This document shows positions 1-5,479 of a stretch of 9,348 nt of DNA, piece after piece. The DNA lies in NCBI GenBank assembly GCA_903874585.1, contig CAIQSY010000143.1, positions 1 through 9,348 of the forward strand, read 5' to 3'. Position numbers and translations under genes: made by a program. Source of the DNA: an uncultured Chlorobiaceae bacterium. GTDB taxonomy: Bacteria > Bacteroidota > Chlorobiia > Chlorobiales > Chlorobiaceae. A model generated the notes under the pieces. The model saw only the letters and a program-made list of their open reading frames with translations, ran no database searches and was not told where the DNA came from. How positions within the stretch are numbered: position 1 is the first letter of the stretch; every line of letters starts with the position of its first letter.

Positions 1-1
1 C

Positions 2-835
2 CGCCTTGCATCTATTGAGGAGCAATGGCGTGAGTTATACGATCTTTTTTTCCAGTTCAAAAAACAAGGATTTTTATTGAAAACTTACGGCAACCACGAT
101 AGTGATTTGGCTGATGAGAAGGAGTATAAGCTTGCGGCATCAATGGTTAACTCGTTGAAATTCCATTATGGCAATGAGACGCTTTTGCTTTTTCATGGTC
201 ATCAGGCATCGGAGCTTTTGTGGGAGACCTATCCGATTGTGAGCCGTTCGATTATCTTTTTTATCCGCTATATCGCCAAACCTTTTGGCATCAGAAATGC
301 CTCCACTTCGTACAATAGCCCCCGTCGATTTGCTCTTGAAAAGTCGATTTATGACTTCTCTAATCAAGCAAAAATTGTCTCGATTATTGGGCATACGCAT
401 CGCCCTTTGTTTGAATCGCTCTCCAAAGTTGATTTTCTAAATTATAGAATTGAGGAGCTTTGCCGCGCGTATCCCTCTGCGGATGATGAGCAGCGAGCCG
501 TGATTGAGCGCAAAATTGCATTGATGAAAATTGAGCTTGAAGCGTGCTATAAACGTGGGAAAAAAATCGGGTTACGGAGCGGGCGCTACAATAATATCAC
601 TATTCCAAGCATTTTTAATTCCGGCTGCACCATTGGTAAGCGAGGTATTACGGCGCTTGAAATTGAGGGCAAAAAGATTCGGCTGGTCTATTGGTATAAC
701 GGTAAGCAGAGCCGCAAATTCACCAGCGATCGCAACAATCAGCCGACAGAGCTTGGTTCTACCGGTTTTTCGCGAATTGTGTTGAATGAGGATTCCCTCG
801 ATTACGTGTTTGCCCGCATTCGTCTGCTTGCGTGA
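2..835 (+). CDS. Calcineurin-like metallophosphoesterase, 5' end outside the window
   Basis: The reading frame is open from base 2, so the gene begins left of the window; about 277 residues are visible, ending at TGA 833-835. A TTG at 77 is in frame, but the preceding codons (RLASIEEQWRELYDLF...) read as normal protein and run straight into the GNHD motif, so 77 is not the true start. Metal-binding motifs of the calcineurin-like phosphoesterase fold are visible: LKTYGNHDSD near bases 77-106, FHGHQ near 190-205 and IIGHTHRP near 385-408. The first motifs (DxH and GDxxD) must lie upstream. A charged, probably helical insert follows GHTH (about 445-560), then a beta-rich tail. The family hydrolyses phosphomono- or phosphodiesters with two metal ions; the substrate cannot be told here. 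The repeated metal-ligand histidines make the superfamily call firm, but no subfamily is assigned. Confidence 0.85.
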   Translation, partial: RLASIEEQWRELYDLFFQFKKQGFLLKTYGNHDSDLADEKEYKLAASMVNSLKFHYGNETLLLFHGHQASELLWETYPIVSRSIIFFIRYIAKPFGIRNASTSYNSPRRFALEKSIYDFSNQAKIVSIIGHTHRPLFESLSKVDFLNYRIEELCRAYPSADDEQRAVIERKIALMKIELEACYKRGKKIGLRSGRYNNITIPSIFNSGCTIGKRGITALEIEGKKIRLVYWYNGKQSRKFTSDRNNQPTELGSTGFSRIVLNEDSLDYVFARIRLLA

Positions 836-842
836 TTATGAG

Positions 843-877
843 CATTGGGATTCTGAACGAAGTGAAGAATCCATTGG
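843..877. repeat. Short palindromic repeat flanked by 6-bp direct repeats
   Basis: GATTCT (849-854) and AGAATC (866-871) form an inverted repeat around an 11-nt core GAACGAAGTGA. The outer flanks are CATTGG on both sides (843-848 and 872-877), as direct repeats. If the G at 848 is instead counted in the stem, the arms become 7 bp (GGATTCT/AGAATCC). It lies 7 nt after the phosphoesterase stop codon. Cores of this kind occur as dispersed intergenic repeats in many bacterial genomes (general knowledge). The hairpin might also stabilise the upstream mRNA end. No T-run follows, so it is not a standard terminator. Confidence 0.55.
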
Positions 878-959
878 TAAACTCTTTTCAACCATGATTC
901 ACAAGCTAAACTATCATTCGTTTATCAAGTTCTCACCGCTTTCCATCCTTTCTTTGTAT

Positions 960-989
960 CTTTACCTAACGCAGTGTAAACAGGTAAAG
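960..989 (+). promoter_or_regulatory. Hairpin containing the slipin ribosome binding site
   Basis: CTTTACCT (960-967) and AGGTAAAG (982-989) are perfectly complementary 8-bp arms around a 14-nt loop. The right arm holds the only purine-rich Shine-Dalgarno-like stretch, 7 nt before the ATG at 997. In the mRNA the hairpin would pair up the ribosome binding site. At DNA level the same dyad could be an operator. The structure is seen directly; the regulatory role is inferred. Confidence 0.4.
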
Positions 990-996
990 CTTCATT

Positions 997-1788
997 ATGA
1001 GTATCCTACTCGACAGCACGATCACTATGAACATCATGACCATTCTCATTCTGAGTGCCGCATTTCTGGCATCAGCACTTAAAATTCTTCGCGAATATGA
1101 ACGAGGTGTCATTTTCCGTCTTGGGCGGATGATTGGCGCCAAAGGTCCCGGGCTTATTATTCTCATTCCCGGTATTGATAAAATGGTGAAGGTCGATCTT
1201 CGCACCGTCACCCTCGATGTTCCGCCGCAGGATATCATCACTCGCGACAACGTCTCCGTGAAGGTGAGCGCCGTCGTCTATTTTCGCGTTGTTGATCCCG
1301 TTAAAGCCATTATTGATATTGCGGATTTCCATTTTGCCACATCGCAGTTAGCGCAAACCACCTTGCGGAGCGTCTGTGGTCAAGGCGAACTCGACAATCT
1401 GCTTGCCGAGCGTGACGAAATTAACGAGCGCATTCAATCAATTCTCGACAAAGAGACTGAGCCGTGGGGCGTGAAGGTGGCAAAAGTTGAGGTGAAAGAG
1501 ATTGACTTGCCGGAGGAGATGCGCCGTGCCATGGCGAAACAGGCAGAGGCGGAGCGTGAGCGCCGTTCCACCATCATCAATGCCGAAGGGGAGTATCAAG
1601 CGGCACAACGGCTTGCCGATGCCGCCACCATTATTGCCGCAAGCCCATCCGCCTTGCAGCTTCGCTATTTGCAGACACTGAAGGATATTTCTGCTGAGAA
1701 CAATTCCACGATTATTTTTCCGTTACCAATCGATTTGTTCAAAGCATTTCTCGAAAACAAATCATCTGACAATAACAAGGCAACGTAA
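997..1788 (+). CDS. Slipin (stomatin/prohibitin-like SPFH-domain membrane protein)
   Basis: This 263-residue protein has one N-terminal hydrophobic segment (about residues 10-29), then an SPFH/Band 7 domain (about 31-195) with the slipin pattern: REYERGVIFRLGR, GPGLIILIPGIDK, VDLRTVTLDVPPQ, TRDNVSVKVSAVVYFRV and LPEEMRRAMAKQAEAERER. An Ala/Glu-rich helical stretch (about 180-230) would give the oligomerising coiled coil, and the C-terminus reads IIFPLPIDLF. Length is normal for bacterial slipins. Such proteins form membrane-associated ring or raft-like assemblies that affect membrane organisation and protease function; no direct enzymatic role is known. The ATG at 997 has AGGTAAAG 7 nt upstream, while the in-frame ATG at 1027 has no such site, so 997 is preferred. 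Many bacterial slipins sit beside an NfeD-type protease gene; none is present here. The universal stress gene follows after 12 nt, suggesting one transcript. Confidence 0.92.
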   Translation: MSILLDSTITMNIMTILILSAAFLASALKILREYERGVIFRLGRMIGAKGPGLIILIPGIDKMVKVDLRTVTLDVPPQDIITRDNVSVKVSAVVYFRVVDPVKAIIDIADFHFATSQLAQTTLRSVCGQGELDNLLAERDEINERIQSILDKETEPWGVKVAKVEVKEIDLPEEMRRAMAKQAEAERERRSTIINAEGEYQAAQRLADAATIIAASPSALQLRYLQTLKDISAENNSTIIFPLPIDLFKAFLENKSSDNNKAT

Positions 1789-1800
1789 CCACCACCGATC

Positions 1801-2259
1801 ATGTTCAAAATTCACGCAATTCTCTGCCCTGTCGATTTTTCCGACGCTTCGCGCAAGGCGGTGCAGTACGCTAAAGAGTTCGCTCTCAGCATGGGTTCGT
1901 CAGTCTCTCTGCTGAATGTGGTTGAGCCACGTCCGATGGCGGTTGACATCACCCTGAATTACATCCCCTTTGAAGAGGATCTTGAACACGCCGCAAACGA
2001 GGATATGCAGCGCGTGCTTGAGGAGTTTCAGCTTGCCGGATTGAAGGCCGAATCCTCCATTGAAATCGGCAATCCCTCTGACGTTATTCTCGACAAAGCT
2101 CGTGAGCTAAACGTCAATCTCATCATTCTTGGTTCGCACGGCAAAACTGGATTGAGCCGTTTGCTGATGGGCAGTGTTGCCGAAATGGTGGTGCGCAAAG
2201 CGCCTTGCCCAGTGCTCATTGTCAAGGCGGAAGAGACCGAGTTTATTGGCAATGAGTAA
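1801..2259 (+). CDS. Universal stress protein, UspA family, ATP-binding type
   Basis: This 152-residue single-domain protein has the Usp fold pattern: an N-terminal strand with ILCPVDFSDASRKA (residues 7-20), a central VSLLNVVEP strand, and the C-terminal nucleotide-binding signature G-2x-G-9x-G-S (Gly111, Gly114, Gly124, Ser125) followed by VRKAPCPVLIV. The complete glycine signature places it with ATP-binding Usp proteins rather than with UspA, which does not bind ATP. Such proteins help survival under starvation, oxidative or energy stress, often by an unknown mechanism. The start ATG lies 12 nt after the slipin stop with no evident Shine-Dalgarno site, which suggests translation coupled to the slipin. 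The last 17 nt overlap the 3' end of the convergent meaB gene, so no room exists for a separate terminator. Confidence 0.93.
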   Translation: MFKIHAILCPVDFSDASRKAVQYAKEFALSMGSSVSLLNVVEPRPMAVDITLNYIPFEEDLEHAANEDMQRVLEEFQLAGLKAESSIEIGNPSDVILDKARELNVNLIILGSHGKTGLSRLLMGSVAEMVVRKAPCPVLIVKAEETEFIGNE

Positions 2260-3238
2260 ACGCCTCCATCAACCGGCTGGCACCGCTGAACGGGCTGAGT
2301 TCGCCTGAGAGCACTTGGCGTTCAACAATCGCTCTGGCGCTGATGACGTCAGGATGCGTGAAAAACTCCTTTTTCAGCATCTCCTCCAGCACGGCGTAGA
2401 GCAGATGGTTAAGCTGTTTGCTACGGCGCACTTGCAGTAGATTATGTTCACGCATCGCGGTAAAGAATTCGGCAATATTCTGCCATACATCCTCAATCCC
2501 GATGCCGGTCAGCGCAGAGGTGAGCAGCACCTTTGGCTGCCAGCAGGGGTGCTTTGCAGGCAGCATTCTCAGTCCAGCTTCAAACTCCGCTTTTGAGATA
2601 GCGGCAATTCCAGATTGATCGCCATCCGTTTTCGTGATCGCCACAGCATCGGCAATCTCCATAATGCCGCGTTTAATGCCCTGCAACTCATCGCCAGAAC
2701 CGGGCAGCATCAGCAGCAGAATAAAGTCCACCATGCTGTCAACCGCCACCTCCGACTGCCCCACGCCAACCGTCTCCACCAGAATAACATCGTAGCCAGC
2801 CGTTTCGCACAGCACAATGGCTTCGTGCGTTTTGGGCGATGTTCCGCCAAGATATCCGGAGGATGCAGTCGGGCGAATGAACGCCTCTTTCCTGCCCGAC
2901 AGCTTCTCCATGCGCGCCTTGTCGCCGAGAATACTGCCGCGCGATTGCTGGCTGCTGGGGTCAATCGCCAGCACCGCGAGCGTCAGTCCCTGGCGGATAA
3001 TCTCTTCGCCAAGCGCCTCAATAAACGTACTTTTGCCAGCACCCGGCGAACCGGTAATGCCAATGCGGATAGCGTTGCTCTTTTTCGCAAGGCAGCGATC
3101 GAGAATTTCATGTGCCTGCCGCTGATGCTCAGGTCGTTGCGACTCAATCAACGTAATTGCACGGCTCAACGTATGGCGATTGCCGTGCATAATGCCACTG
3201 ACAATGCTCTCAATATCAGGTTCATAGTGTCGTGTCAT
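2243..3238 (-). CDS. meaB: MeaB-type GTPase chaperone of methylmalonyl-CoA mutase (ArgK family)
   Basis: This 331-residue protein is a SIMIBI-class G3E GTPase. Visible motifs are Walker A GSPGAGKST (63-71), AIDPSS (91-96), the Mg/switch segment VETVGVGQSE (154-163), the base-recognition motif TKTD (202-205) and SAL (241-243). The first position of the G4 motif is Thr instead of the more common Asn, a substitution allowed in the family. The N-terminal helical part (1-55) and C-terminal dimerisation arm (about 265-331) match the usual MeaB length. MeaB binds methylmalonyl-CoA mutase, gates adenosylcobalamin loading with GTP hydrolysis and guards the enzyme against inactivation. Older annotations as arginine-transport kinase ArgK are misleading. 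The mutase genes lie upstream on the same strand, but about 3 kb away across AT-rich DNA. The ATG at 3236-3238 has no clear Shine-Dalgarno site. The 3' end overlaps the convergent usp gene by 17 nt. Confidence 0.95.
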   Translation of the reverse strand: MTRHYEPDIESIVSGIMHGNRHTLSRAITLIESQRPEHQRQAHEILDRCLAKKSNAIRIGITGSPGAGKSTFIEALGEEIIRQGLTLAVLAIDPSSQQSRGSILGDKARMEKLSGRKEAFIRPTASSGYLGGTSPKTHEAIVLCETAGYDVILVETVGVGQSEVAVDSMVDFILLLMLPGSGDELQGIKRGIMEIADAVAITKTDGDQSGIAAISKAEFEAGLRMLPAKHPCWQPKVLLTSALTGIGIEDVWQNIAEFFTAMREHNLLQVRRSKQLNHLLYAVLEEMLKKEFFTHPDVISARAIVERQVLSGELSPFSGASRLMEAFTHCQ

Positions 3239-3265
3239 GGAGGTCGTCTTATTACACGCTCAGTG

Positions 3266-3280
3266 GTTCAAAATTTGAAC
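3266..3280. promoter_or_regulatory. 15-nt dyad upstream of meaB, possible operator
   Basis: GTTCAAA (3266-3272) and TTTGAAC (3274-3280) are perfect 7-bp arms around a single A. The dyad lies 27 nt upstream of the meaB start codon, where a repressor could act on a meaB promoter. No regulator family is recognised; a chance palindrome in AT-rich DNA is possible. Confidence 0.25.
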
Positions 3281-3326
3281 ATCTACAGGTGTTAATTCTT
3301 GAATAATCTTGTCATAAGCTTATTCG

Positions 3327-3349
3327 TTGTCGTCGGGTACTTCGACAAG
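3327..3349. repeat. Fragment of dispersed CACTTCGACAAG-type repeat
   Basis: The 17 bases 3333-3349 match the repeat copy at 5319-5335 at 16 of 17 positions (TCGGGTACTTCGACAAG here, C for T in the other copy). In this copy TTGTCG (3327-3332) and CGACAA (3343-3348) pair around a 10-nt loop. The rest of the element, including its outer arms, is missing or diverged, so this is probably a decayed copy. Confidence 0.5.
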
Positions 3350-3362
3350 AAGAAAACTGTCT

Positions 3363-3394
3363 TTCTAAACCCCTTGAACTCGAGGGGTTTAGAA
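3363..3394. repeat. Perfect inverted repeat with 12-bp arms
   Basis: TTCTAAACCCCT (3363-3374) pairs perfectly with AGGGGTTTAGAA (3383-3394) around an 8-nt loop. It would form a stable hairpin in transcripts of either strand. No T-run follows on either side, so it is not a standard intrinsic terminator, though it may still stop or stabilise transcripts. It could also be a miniature repeat or the remnant of an element end. Confidence 0.5.
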
Positions 3395-3556
3395 TTGGGA
3401 TTCGGATTATACATTTGCGACAAGAATCTTAGCAGTTCAATTGTATATATGGTTTAAAGTCGTAGGTATGGCTTGTAAGGTTTCGGTCATTTATCGCACG
3501 TGAGAAATTTTGAAGCCGTTGTTTCCATCTGATATCTTGTTATATATTTGCATCAT

Positions 3557-4237
3557 TTATGCTTTTTCTGATGCATTGGCTTGTGCTTTTTTATATGGCA
3601 TTAAATTGATTTGCGAATCACTTTCATATAAATCTAAGATATCTGCATACAACTTTGATGCTAATTTTTTTGATTTGACTAAACTTTCTGAAGCATTTTT
3701 ACTCCAAATCCTATCATAATAGTGAGTAATAATAACATCTATTTCTTTTGATAAATTGTTTGCGGTATTAAACAATTCATTATATACCTCTTTATGGGCA
3801 TATAGTACAAGCATGTTTGTTTTTGCTTTAAATATGTTTTGATGTTCCGCTAATTGTGGTGGTAGTTTTTCTGGAATAACAATCTTTCCATTATCATCTT
3901 TTTTTTGTTTCCCATTATCAAATAATGAGTCGCCTAAAGTACTGATATCATTCATTACAGACTGTAAAGGAACTAACATATTTTCATATATTTCATAAGC
4001 TATTTTTCGATGTATCTCTATTTCTGTTAATCTATATTGGATCATTGTTGCTTCATGTGATTTATTTATAGCAATTATACCAATTTGAGTTCCAATTGTT
4101 GTTAATGCTAATCCAAGAACAGTTGCAACAGTTATAGCAATATCTGTATGTGATTGAGGTGAGTATATGATATACCATGTGATTACTAAAATACCGAATA
4201 GTATGCACGCAACTAATAGTCTAATGTATAGTTTCAT
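3557..4237 (-). CDS. Hypothetical protein with two N-terminal membrane helices
   Basis: I do not recognise the family of this 226-residue protein. Two strongly hydrophobic segments lie at about residues 5-25 and 33-57, joined by a short loop (YSPQSHTD). They are followed by a long, polar, mostly helical region (58-226) with a lysine/asparagine-rich linker (about 108-125) and a Lys-rich C-terminus. This hairpin-anchored layout is common among small accessory-region proteins, but no catalytic motif is visible. The ATG at 4235-4237 has only a weak purine stretch (AGAAAAG) upstream. A good promoter match sits about 37 nt upstream. Base composition is clearly more AT-rich than in the mut genes, suggesting separate ancestry. 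Coding character is supported by the continuous frame, the credible membrane segments and the promoter. Confidence 0.7.
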   Translation of the reverse strand: MKLYIRLLVACILFGILVITWYIIYSPQSHTDIAITVATVLGLALTTIGTQIGIIAINKSHEATMIQYRLTEIEIHRKIAYEIYENMLVPLQSVMNDISTLGDSLFDNGKQKKDDNGKIVIPEKLPPQLAEHQNIFKAKTNMLVLYAHKEVYNELFNTANNLSKEIDVIITHYYDRIWSKNASESLVKSKKLASKLYADILDLYESDSQINLMPYKKAQANASEKA

Positions 4238-4273
4238 GTCTTTTCTGTAATTTTTTGATATGAAGAGGAATAC

Positions 4274-4301
4274 ATTATATATTTAAATCTCTAAGGGTCA
4301 T
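4274..4301 (-). promoter_or_regulatory. Candidate sigma70-type promoter for the 3557-4237 gene
   Basis: On the minus strand a perfect TATAAT -10 box (plus positions 4274-4279) is preceded by ATGACC (4296-4301), a 4-of-6 match to TTGACA, with 16-bp spacing. The -10 box lies 36 nt upstream of the ATG at 4237, giving a leader of roughly 30 nt. The AT-rich background raises the chance of a false match. Confidence 0.4.
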
Positions 4302-4381
4302 AATCCCCGCCTATTGAGGCGTAAAGTATTATAGAGTTGTCTTCAAAATACCTTGCTGATTGCAGTGGCGTATTTTATTAT

Positions 4382-4425
4382 CAATAAATCTGTATTATAC
4401 AGTGTTTCTTGGAATAGATTTATTG
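4382..4425. repeat. Nested inverted repeats (10-bp outer arms, 13-nt inner dyad)
   Basis: CAATAAATCT (4382-4391) and AGATTTATTG (4416-4425) are perfect 10-bp arms around 24 nt. Overlapping the left arm is a second dyad, CTGTAT-T-ATACAG (4390-4402). Because the dyads share bases they cannot both form as hairpins, which looks like two alternative structures or stacked protein-binding sites. Function unknown. Confidence 0.45.
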
Positions 4426-4541
4426 CTTATTTTATAGTGTACCTTTCTGAGGAATTCATTGGTATCTAATATAATTCATTAGTAAGTCAAATTTTTATAG
4501 CATTATCAATATTACTTTTATTCTATACTCTGTCTGTCTTA

Positions 4542-5048
4542 TTAAGATATCATGTTTTCAATAAAATGTCTGCAAGCTTCGGATCGCATCAGATCATCTT
4601 TCGATTTATACGATTGCTCTCTCTTGATCAAATCATTTCGAATGATGTTTCGATATAGATTGGCATCATAACGAGGCATAGCTTTGCTTATGAAAAACGA
4701 TGCAATACGGATGCCGAGAAATACTGCTATTCCGATATACCATTTGAAATATAGTCCACCAAAAATTGATAAGGCAACAACACCTAGCCATTGCAACATG
4801 AATGTATTGACCTGAAACGCTGGTGTGATTTCGTCCATGACGCCTCGTTTGTGAACAGATTTGCCGAGAAAAAAAGCTTTTGCTTCCAGTTCTGATTTTC
4901 CGATCGCAATCTCATCTTCAATTTCTTGTTCTACTGTCTTCAATCCGGCAAGATGTCTACCCCACCACTGAAGTGCACTGTTGAGCGACAATCGGAATGC
5001 TCCAAGAAGAACCAAAAATAAACAAAGAGCCACGTATAGATATAACAT
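4542..5048 (-). CDS. Hypothetical small membrane protein
   Basis: I do not recognise this 168-residue protein. A hydrophobic N-terminal segment (about residues 2-20) is followed by a polar, acidic stretch with a conspicuous WWGRH and TVEQEIEDEIAIG, then a hydrophobic block (about 83-123) that is long enough for two membrane helices, and a basic, polar C-terminus. The preferred start is the ATG at 5046-5048, with AGGA (minus strand, plus positions 5057-5060) 8 nt upstream. A TTG at 5052-5054 would add two residues, but lies only 2 nt from that site. The frameshifted DUF2281-type gene ends at 5071, 22 nt upstream on the same strand, so the two were probably co-transcribed. AT-rich like its neighbours. 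No toxin, nuclease or transporter motif is visible. Confidence 0.68.
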   Translation of the reverse strand: MLYLYVALCLFLVLLGAFRLSLNSALQWWGRHLAGLKTVEQEIEDEIAIGKSELEAKAFFLGKSVHKRGVMDEITPAFQVNTFMLQWLGVVALSIFGGLYFKWYIGIAVFLGIRIASFFISKAMPRYDANLYRNIIRNDLIKREQSYKSKDDLMRSEACRHFIENMIS

Positions 5049-5070
5049 TTTCAAAATCCTAATAAAATAA

Positions 5071-5288
5071 TTAAGTTAAATTTGATCCACGTAAGTCTGC
5101 AAGATTATATAAATCATCCTCATCATCCATACCTTGCATTGCAGCAGCAATTGATAGCAATTCCCACTCTTTTTTTTCTTGTTGTTCAGCTTTTATTAAG
5201 AGAGGTACTGAACAAAATTAAGAACTTCTTCTTGAAAAGAATACGGTAGCCTTTGTGTGTAGAGATGGATTTTTTCCTCAAGTGTCAT
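5071..5288 (-). pseudogene. Frameshifted DUF2281-type antitoxin-like gene
   Basis: The first frame starts at ATG 5288 (an adjacent ATG lies at 5291), with GGAG 5 nt upstream of 5288, and reads MTLEEKIHLYTQRLPYSFQE... to VQYLS, then stops at TAA 5196-5198. The overlapping -1 frame continues at once with LLIKAEQQEKKEWELLS, AAAMQGMDDEDD and LYNLADLRG, ending at TAA 5071-5073. Joined, the two halves give a protein of about 72 residues with the DUF2281 layout: N-terminal EEKI...LP...QEEVL.FV.YL, then a tail with EW..LS...AM.GM.DE...Y...DL. That family occurs as small antitoxin-like partners of PIN or RelE-type toxins. A single lost base near 5197-5204 explains the break; a sequencing error is also possible. 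No PIN or RelE gene follows; the next gene encodes a membrane protein. Confidence 0.7.
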
Positions 5289-5312
5289 CATTGCTCCTTT
5301 TTTGTACTTTTG

Positions 5313-5353
5313 TTCCCTTCGGGCACTTCGACAAGCTCAGTGACCGCAGGGAA
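5313..5353. repeat. REP-like imperfect palindrome, CACTTCGACAAGCTCAGTG core
   Basis: The outer arms TTCCCT (5313-5318) and AGGGAA (5348-5353) pair perfectly. Inner arms CGG (5320-5322) with CCG (5344-5346) and ACT (5325-5327) with AGT (5339-5341) extend the stem with mismatches, leaving a loop CGACAAGCTC-like. Elements with this core are scattered through intergenic DNA of diverse bacterial genomes (general knowledge). It lies 22 nt upstream of the first ATG of the frameshifted DUF2281 gene and so may separate that gene from its promoter. A partial copy is at 3327-3349. Confidence 0.6.
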
Positions 5354-5376
5354 GGGATTGTAATCGGTGGCTGAAG

Positions 5377-5426
5377 CTCTTGAATCCATCGTATCCAAGA
5401 GATGCTTTGTTTCACTCAGCATGACA
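5377..5426. repeat. Possible decayed dispersed repeat
   Basis: CTCTTG (5377-5382) and CAAGAG (5396-5401) form a 6-bp inverted repeat. The following GATGCTTTGTTTCACTCAGC and ATGACA resemble the CGCTCAGCATGACA-type ends of common intergenic repeats. No full element is recognisable and no gene is seen between 5292 and 5479. Confidence 0.22.
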
Positions 5427-5479
5427 TCATGATTTTCAAATTGATTGCTGAATTTTTTGTTTAGCAATATCGGTTATGC

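Larger units (their letters stand above)
3239..3556. other. Gene-free AT-rich stretch upstream of meaB, rich in palindromes
   Basis: No convincing coding region was found here in either direction. It holds a 15-nt dyad (3266-3280), a 10-bp palindrome ATAAGCTTAT (3314-3323) inside a GAATAA/TTATTC inverted repeat (3301-3306 with 3320-3325), a fragment of the dispersed CACTTCGACAAG repeat (3327-3349) and a 12-bp-arm hairpin (3363-3394). The meaB promoter must lie here, or further upstream, if meaB is not transcribed from mutA; no strong -35/-10 pair could be picked. The high density of inverted repeats suggests a junction of inserted DNA. Confidence 0.5.
4238..4541. other. AT-rich intergenic stretch with promoter and nested dyads
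   Basis: No coding region is supported here. It contains the candidate minus-strand promoter of the downstream membrane-protein gene, a small hairpin CGCCT/AGGCG (4308-4312 with 4317-4321, loop ATTG), and a nested inverted repeat at 4382-4425. The remainder is low-complexity A/T sequence after the stop codon of the 4542-5048 gene. Confidence 0.5.

Noticed and set aside
786..1082. Plus-strand frame between the phosphoesterase and slipin genes
   Set aside because: It runs through the tail of one gene, the palindrome and the start of the next, with low-complexity His/Tyr stretches and no ribosome site.
2615..3295. Long open frame on the plus strand opposite meaB
   Set aside because: It is antisense to a well-supported GTPase gene, its protein is rich in Arg, Asn and His with no recognisable motif, and it arises from codon bias of meaB.
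3363..3394. Intrinsic terminator
   Set aside because: The stem is perfect, but no T-run follows on either strand, so it was listed as an inverted repeat instead.
3510..3719. Small plus-strand frame with hydrophobic residues
   Set aside because: It lies mostly antisense to the 3' end of the membrane-protein gene, and the hydrophobic residues come from AT-rich reverse codons.
4390..4402. LexA/SOS box
   Set aside because: CTGT and ACAG ends are present, but only 5 nt separate them; the enterobacterial box needs 8, and no SOS-type gene follows.
5194..5204. Programmed -1 ribosomal frameshift in the DUF2281-type gene
   Set aside because: No X XXY YYZ slippery heptamer is visible at the junction (CTCTCTTAA), so mutation or sequencing error is the simpler explanation.
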